Assembly (NCBI RefSeq): GCF_000203795.2
Contig: NW_006281099.1
Coordinates: 2,607,774 to 2,671,773, forward strand
Length of the DNA stretch: 64,000 nucleotides
Source of the DNA: Batrachochytrium dendrobatidis JAM81
Lineage: Eukaryota; Chytridiomycota; Chytridiomycetes; Rhizophydiales
Direction of reading: 5' to 3'
How positions within the stretch are numbered: the stretch's first letter is position 1; each line of letters starts with the position of its first letter. Shown in pieces: positions 58,510-64,000 of the stretch. The notes beneath the pieces are model-generated. The model worked only from the letters and a program-made list of their open reading frames with translations, did not search any database and had not been told where the DNA came from. A program made the position numbers and the translations under genes.

Positions 58510-61500
58510 TTATTTGTTTGTAAATCGCTTGTGAATTCCTCCAGATCCAGAAACACCGTTTGTTGTTTTGGTTGTCAAAGGGGATGACGTTCCCCATACA
58601 CCAGATATAAAACTAGATGCATTCATGAGCAGTTCGGTTGCCTTTTGCTGATGCGAGCTACTAAGTGTGATGTTCTCAGCAACGGCATTGACTAATCCCA
58701 TGACGCGACCACCACTTCCACTTGAAGAACCTGCTTGACTATTGTAGATGGAGCTGACAAGTGATGGAGATTTCTCAGAGGATGAGATCGAAGCAAGAGT
58801 CTTGGACAATCGCACAGTCGCTTTGGGTCTTGCTTTTCGTTGCAAATGACTAGTTCCATTGAGTTTGGAGCTACCAGCATTATTGCTGACACCAGAAACA
58901 TTTGTAGATTCGGCTTGAGTACTGCTGCCATCTAGTGCTCTAGAACTCGCACCAGAGTCTATACTTGGCTGCGCCGATTCTGCAGACAATCGATGCCGTG
59001 ATCCCGTAGAACGAGAATGTACTGCTCCAGCCACAGGTAGTAGCGCAAATCGTGGCGATGGAGGTGCAACTGGCACTAGATTGTGCTGTTCTTGAACGGA
59101 TGGGGTACGTTTTGTTTCTAGCGGCTTTGGATTAAGCAGAAGCAGCGATCCCAAAAAAACAGATGTTCGAGAGTAAAATCGCTCCACATTGGATGAAATC
59201 TGTACTTCTAAAATAGCCAAATCAATCGGATCAATCTTTTGTTTGATGGCAGCTATGACAGACTGAGATTCTTGTTCATGAGAATGACTGGATGGAAACT
59301 GCAATGTTAAAGGGTCCTTTTCATCTGCATTATGGCTGAATATAGACGTTTTCCTGGGTGTATCTGCTTTCCAGCTTCCTTCCATGAATTTGACAAGTAG
59401 CAGAAAATCAAACAAAAGTTGAAATGCACCTTTTTCCGAAATTCTTTCAGCGTGTGCTTCAGACGTTACAAAAGTGCTATATACTTGGATTATCCGATTT
59501 GACAGCTCCAAAAGCAGAAACCTGAGACAAGGCTATATACAAAAATGGTAGTAAGCATTCATGCCAGCAGCCAACCAATTATCCAGTGCTGTATCAACAA
59601 TTGAAATCAAATCGTGTTCACCTTTTCAAGAGTATAACTACCGGTACGATTTAGCTCTGCGCAAACATTCCAAAGAATATTAAGGACAAATGGAGATGCG
59701 TGCACAGGCAGACACATCTTACTTTCCATGGCATCCCCAGTCTCTCCTTGAGCATGGATAGTCATTGACTCCCACAGTGTTTGAAACTGCTTTCCAAGTT
59801 TCCAGTCTTGAGTCTCTAAACTGTCGCGAAAAGCAATCTCTAACCGTAGTGCAACCGAAGTAGTCCAGAATGTGTGGGCTTGGTTATACACATCCATGAG
59901 TAGCTCTTGAATGGGGAGCAGCGTCCGTGATTCAGATTGTTGTTCCAAGTGGCGGCTTAAAAAGTGGTGGGCTGTCGATTGAACGGAGCTGCCGTCAGTC
60001 ATTCTTTTTTCCAAACTAAACTGCGAGTTTGAATCAAACTCTGCCATAAACTTTCCTGCTTTAAGAGCAATGATACGAGCAGTTCGTCCAATAAATAAAC
60101 TTTGATCAATTCCAAGAACTAAAAATTAGAAAAAGTCAGCACTGATGAATATACAGCCTAAAACACTTTAAACATTACTCTTAATATTTGATCATACCAT
60201 ATTCTGTCATCTCATCTTCGTGCATGTGACTTGATATGTCTGTAAGTTGTGCAAGCATACCATCTTTGTAAGTCTTGACAGCCTCAAAAAACGAGTCGCG
60301 CAGTGCAGTAGACAAAATCTCTGCGTTTCTATCAGGTCAATCCCAATTTGATTGATATTGTGATCAATATAGTTTTAAAAACCAATGGTCAGTAACTAGC
60401 AGAAAAGCCGTCATATTTAAAAAACAAACATGCTTCTCACTTTTTACAATGAAAGATATCAGCATTAATGTCCAAGGTCTCGGTAGGAAAATATGGAGAG
60501 CCATGCTGGTTTAAAACACTATGACAAGATGGTGTTCGAAAATCAATAAGAGGCAGCAGATCTTTACAGGCAACCGAGGCAGCTTCTTCGAATGCCTCGC
60601 CAAGACTCTTCATTGTTGGTGTCTGCATACGACACACCGCCCTCAGATTATCGTACGAAATGCTGCGTTCGTTCAAATCCACCAAATTTGAATTCCATAC
60701 AAAACTGGCAACATCACGATCTGGAAACCAATATTTGGTTAACCAATGCAATATATGAACGTATACACCTTTAGTAGCGGCAGTATTAACATTGAACCAT
60801 CTCTAAAGTACCTGTATGTCCACCCTTGTCCAAGTTGTCCAATGCTTGCTGAAGTAGTGTTTTTGGTTGACTGGTAATCGATTTGAAAGCAGTGCTGATG
60901 AGCACTATAGATTGATCCAAAAATAGCTTTTGAAATATATCATTCCATAATGAATACGATTTGGATCGTAGCACTCGCACAGTAAGCTATTATACCAAGT
61001 AAAATATTCTAAATAAATGATCCATTCCAAATAGTCTCTATAAAGCAATACGAATATCAAAATTACCTCTGACCAGGAAATGTGCCGAGTATTATCTGTC
61101 AAAATCGAAACCGGATTATCAGATGGTAAAGACTGAAACTCGATCGAATAAATATGCTTTAGAATTGTTGATCGAATATCTGCCAAAGTATGGCCCGACA
61201 AGATACTCCCAAGGATGAGTTTACCAGCACTTTGTACAAGTCGAGTAATCTGCTCAAGCCAAGCCAAAACACTTGTCTGAATATCAGTATTATTCAAAGG
61301 TATATGATTTGATCCAAGATTCATGACTGGTGAAAATCGTTGGATGGATTCGGGCAAGTGTCGAAATAAAAGGTGCATGTTGGTCTTTTCTGAGTACAAA
61401 CTAGATACAAGACATTGATGTTGCTCAGATTGAACAGTCAAAGTAAGATGTGGTGGTGCTACTGGTGTAGAAGGAGAGTAAGCAGTGGAATGAGAAGACC

Positions 61501-63205
61501 TTTTTTGAAGTTGATGCAAAAACAGTTCAATTGAAGAAATAGTAGTTGTTTCATCAGTTAATGCAGTAACGGGTTGAATAAACAGTTTGTTGATTGATTG
61601 AAGTGTTTTGTGAATGGCGTCGATACTTTCGACCAGCAGCGAGCAAATTGTATCTGTGCTCACAGTCTGACAATTTGAAGACAAAATGCTTTCAACAGTG
61701 GCAATGCGCTGAGCCAACAGTACATCCAATGTGCCTTTTGGCGAAAGATTATCCAGCATCGCGATGGCTCCCAAAGTTTCTAAAATGTGCTATTCGAGTG
61801 AAGAACATGTGTTAGGAATGTTCCCGAATCAAGTTGTTTCTAAATATTAAAAACACGAGTTAATGTTTAATCAACCTGATCTTCTAAACTACTATTAAGC
61901 AAACGATGCTTGATTTTTTCGATAATTTGTGCACGAAAAGGACTGATTGCATCCCATTGACGCTGAACGACGGGAAATGATGACTGTAAAATGATCGAGG
62001 TTTAATATGTGCATGTTAGACAACGCTATGCCCATCAGATACCATTCAACATTAATTAAAAGTTACAGCTACGTACAGGTATTTTAAGCAAAGCAGCCTG
62101 ACGTCCAGTTTGTAGTCCACGAAATACCAGCCGAGAGATCAGATAAAGCCTTCCAGCTGCCAGGTACTGATGCTGTTCTAGCGACGTCCATATCTATTAA
62201 ATACAGCACATTGGTTAGTTGAAACGTAGTTTTTTTAATTAAAAGTCGAGCTTGTCAAATATGCATAGTTCTGTACTTGATCTGGAGTAATGACTAGCAA
62301 CCTGATTTGGGCAGCAACAGAAAAAATAAGTGCCTTTCGATCCTCTATATAATCATGAGTCCAGTTTCCAATCAAAAATTAAAAGCTTAATGCAAATGAA
62401 CACTGTGGTTTGGGGTTCCAAGTAAATGCATGCACTCAAGTCCTAATTGCGAGTAACTTAAAAACTTACCAGCCGCCAAATTACCACTTGCAGATGTTTT
62501 TAAAAGGGTTTGTTTTTTTAGAGTAGCTACATCGCACAATCGATCAGTTTGTTCAAACAGATCTCCCATCTGCTGCGCAGATTCTCGCATCAATAAAATT
62601 GCATCCGCTGTGCCAATAACATCTCGGTATCGCTCGCTAATGTGTAAATAAGTCGTAATAGTTGTTAGTAGGTAGGATTGCTTCAGAGTGGTTATGATTA
62701 CGTATCAAAAATATCTTTTAAATGCAGTTAAACTAATGTAGTAGATATATGGTTGGACAATGAATAAGCTAAATATACAAATCAAGGCTATATCAGGATC
62801 TAAACAAGCGTATAATTCTCACCCAACCATTATGCGCAAGTCATATTTTTTTCTATCGGCATCAGTTCTATTAGCAAGATTAACAGTGGCAAACAGTGCA
62901 TGATGCAGCATATTTAAACAAAAACAGATATCCAGCGTTAGCATATACATGCAGCAGAAACAATTAATTTATGATCTAATGCATGCCATTTGAAATTGCG
63001 GAATAGTCGCAGTATCTGAGCATACAGACTGCCAGTCTAATCTTGGAAACTAGATAAAGGCATAATCTGGCATTGGCAGCAATACAAATGGCTGCATGAA
63101 TAATGAGCAAGAATGACCAAAAACTTGCTTTATCTTTTCAAGCAAAACCTTTAATTCACCCACTCCATGGCGTCTAAACAGACTATCAGCATCTTCCTCT
63201 GCCAT
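58510..63205 (-). CDS. COG1: COG1, conserved oligomeric Golgi complex subunit 1
   Basis: A large minus-strand gene of about ten exons. The N-terminus is diagnostic: DADSLFRRHGVGELKVLLEK, then KTDADRKKYDLRIMVGERYRD, ending VIGTADAILLMRESA, the Vps51/COG1 coiled-coil region. Next come SFPVVQRQWDAISPFRAQII and LGAIAMLDNLSPKGTLDVLLAQRI, both COG1 features. The C-terminal third has the paired helix AERISEKGAFQLLFDFLLLVKF and a Ser/Thr-rich tail ending HKRFTNK. COG1 is part of the eight-subunit tether that captures retrograde vesicles at Golgi cisternae. The first intron has a GC donor; without it the conserved KTDADRKKYDLR segment cannot be joined. The start at 63205 is the only in-frame ATG before that conserved region, and faces Psd1 head to head. 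Confidence 0.85.
62868..63128 (-). other. GC-AG intron in COG1
   Basis: The exon ends AAGATAAA before GCAAGTTTTTGG; the next starts AACTGATGCCGAT after CTAATAG. The join L-L-E-K-I-K-T-D-A-D-R-K-K matches the family's conserved helix. No GT donor gives this phase. Confidence 0.8.
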
Positions 63206-63360
63206 TGTCTGGATGGTTGCTGGCAATAGAATGCAAAGTTCAATCCATTTCCTAATCAAGTGCAATCTGAAGAACGTCAACGCTCATTTGTGTCTTGCTA
63301 TTTCTTTCAATCGCCAATTGGCATTTTTGCCTGAAAGCGCATCTAGTTTCTGGAGTCACT
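63206..63360. promoter_or_regulatory. 155-bp bidirectional promoter, COG1 and PSD1
   Basis: Divergent start codons 155 bases apart. No TATA box is evident. The frame of PSD1 is open upstream of 63361, so the start could be earlier. Confidence 0.4.
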
Positions 63361-64000
63361 ATGGCCAAGTGCATTACTTCAATAAAACAGTCTACTCGTT
63401 TGAATAGTTTGGCATTTCCATTCATTGGTAGAATTTCAAGGTCTACATTGGATGGTGTTATTATGACACCCATTAGACAATGGCATCTGGGCTATTCAAA
63501 ATATACTCAGTATCCAATGCATGGCCAGTATCAACCATTTCACTCTTCAAAAATAGCTACTGAAAGCAAACCGCAGTATAATCAGGATCATCAAAAACAA
63601 GACCATCGTGAAGAATGTATGATGCTGTCACCAAGCCCTAACCAATTTCAACTATTCTGACGTTATACACTATTAAAACATTGCATATTTGTAGCTACAT
63701 ATGAAAAATATTGGAATGCATGGAAAAATACAAAGACTGAATATTATGCTCTTCCCATATCTATTGGTATTACCTGGATCGCTGTTCAGCACTTTATGAA
63801 TATTAGAAGAAGTCTTGATGCAAATCAGACGTCAGAGGATAAGTCACATGTCGAGCCAACCGGACCTTTCTGGGTGAGTTTTGGTGTTTATTGGTTGATT
63901 TGAAAAGGGTTGATTGTAGCTTAAATCATTTTAAATCATATAGGTTCATGTTTATACTTGTTTACCATTTCGTGCCATATCTCGTGCTTGGGGATGGATG
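63361..64000 (+). CDS. PSD1: Phosphatidylserine decarboxylase, mitochondrial (Psd1), 5' part only
   Basis: Three exons so far: 63361-63618, about 63695-63875, and from about 63944 to the window edge. The first 80 residues are basic and Ser/Thr-rich (MAKCITSIKQSTRLNSLAF), fitting a mitochondrial leader. A single hydrophobic stretch near ALPISIGITWIAVQHF fits the inner-membrane anchor, followed by TGPFWVHVYTCLPFRAISRA and WGWM, equal to the PxRxxSRxWG motif before the decarboxylase domain. The catalytic LGST self-cleavage site lies beyond the window, so activity cannot be judged. The enzyme makes phosphatidylethanolamine in the inner membrane. The join at GAAGAAT|GTATGA gives E-E-S-T-Y-E-K-Y. 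Confidence 0.82.

Noticed and set aside
1..64000. CRISPR arrays, tRNA or rRNA genes, bacterial-type operons
   Set aside because: No regularly spaced direct repeats, no tRNA-like TTC-G-A arm pairs that I could support, and all genes are intron-bearing eukaryotic types.

Overview
The window reads as nuclear DNA of a zoosporic (chytrid-type) fungus. The evidence is AT-rich sequence, tightly packed genes, and many short spliceosomal introns (roughly a hundred by my reading). The gene set mixes fungal or general housekeeping genes (a Zn2Cys6 regulator, an Asi1/Asi3-like RING ligase, a hexaprenyl-type diphosphate synthase, argininosuccinate lyase, a mitochondrial Psd1-type decarboxylase) with genes that most yeasts and moulds lack but flagellated lineages keep: CEP164 (cilium distal appendage), VWA8 and a long BRCA2. 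I infer a member of the Chytridiomycota. I cannot name the species.

Layout. 224-3024 (+) pyruvate kinase paralogue, 12 exons. 3543-5654 (-) zinc-cluster regulator. 6131-8164 (+) TMEM184/DUF300 membrane protein. 8687-11101 (+) ataxin-10/CTR86-like protein. 11556-19036 (+) BRCA2. 19746-20249 (+) small unknown protein with WxxxF motifs. 20358-25214 (-) CEP164. 25896-33407 (-) VWA8. 33701-34492 (+) and 34487-34777 (-) unknown small genes. 34881-36369 (-) multi-pass membrane protein. 37005-38786 (-) COQ1-type polyprenyl synthase. 39084-41340 (-) Asi-like RING protein. 41450-44222 (-) Vps5-type sorting nexin. 44333-47565 (-) VPS9-domain Rab GEF. 47708-49326 (-) argininosuccinate lyase. 49615-54812 (+) full ABCC transporter. 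55270-56848 (-) divergent CDK-like kinase. 56947-58429 (+) PRCC-like protein. 58510-63205 (-) COG1. 63361 to the window edge (+) Psd1, cut off.

The genes do not form a pathway cluster. Loosely shared themes are endomembrane traffic (Vps5, VPS9 GEF, COG1, ABCC), mitochondrial lipid and quinone metabolism (COQ1, Psd1, VWA8), and DNA repair or cell cycle (BRCA2, CDK-like kinase). Several pairs start head to head with 100-300 bp between their start codons, so shared promoters are likely.

Main observations. (1) The pyruvate kinase has Tyr in place of the Mg2+-binding Asp of the RGDLG motif, and other active-site changes. (2) A short terminal-inverted-repeat element family, which I could not assign to a named family, has about eight copies here, all in intergenic or intronic DNA. 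Two copies keep the tail of a common open reading frame at the same place. (3) At least five, probably six, introns use GC instead of GT at the donor site, each proven by protein-family continuity across the junction. (4) BRCA2 keeps its C-terminal DNA-binding region but has few, degenerate BRC repeats. I saw no tRNA, rRNA or CRISPR array.
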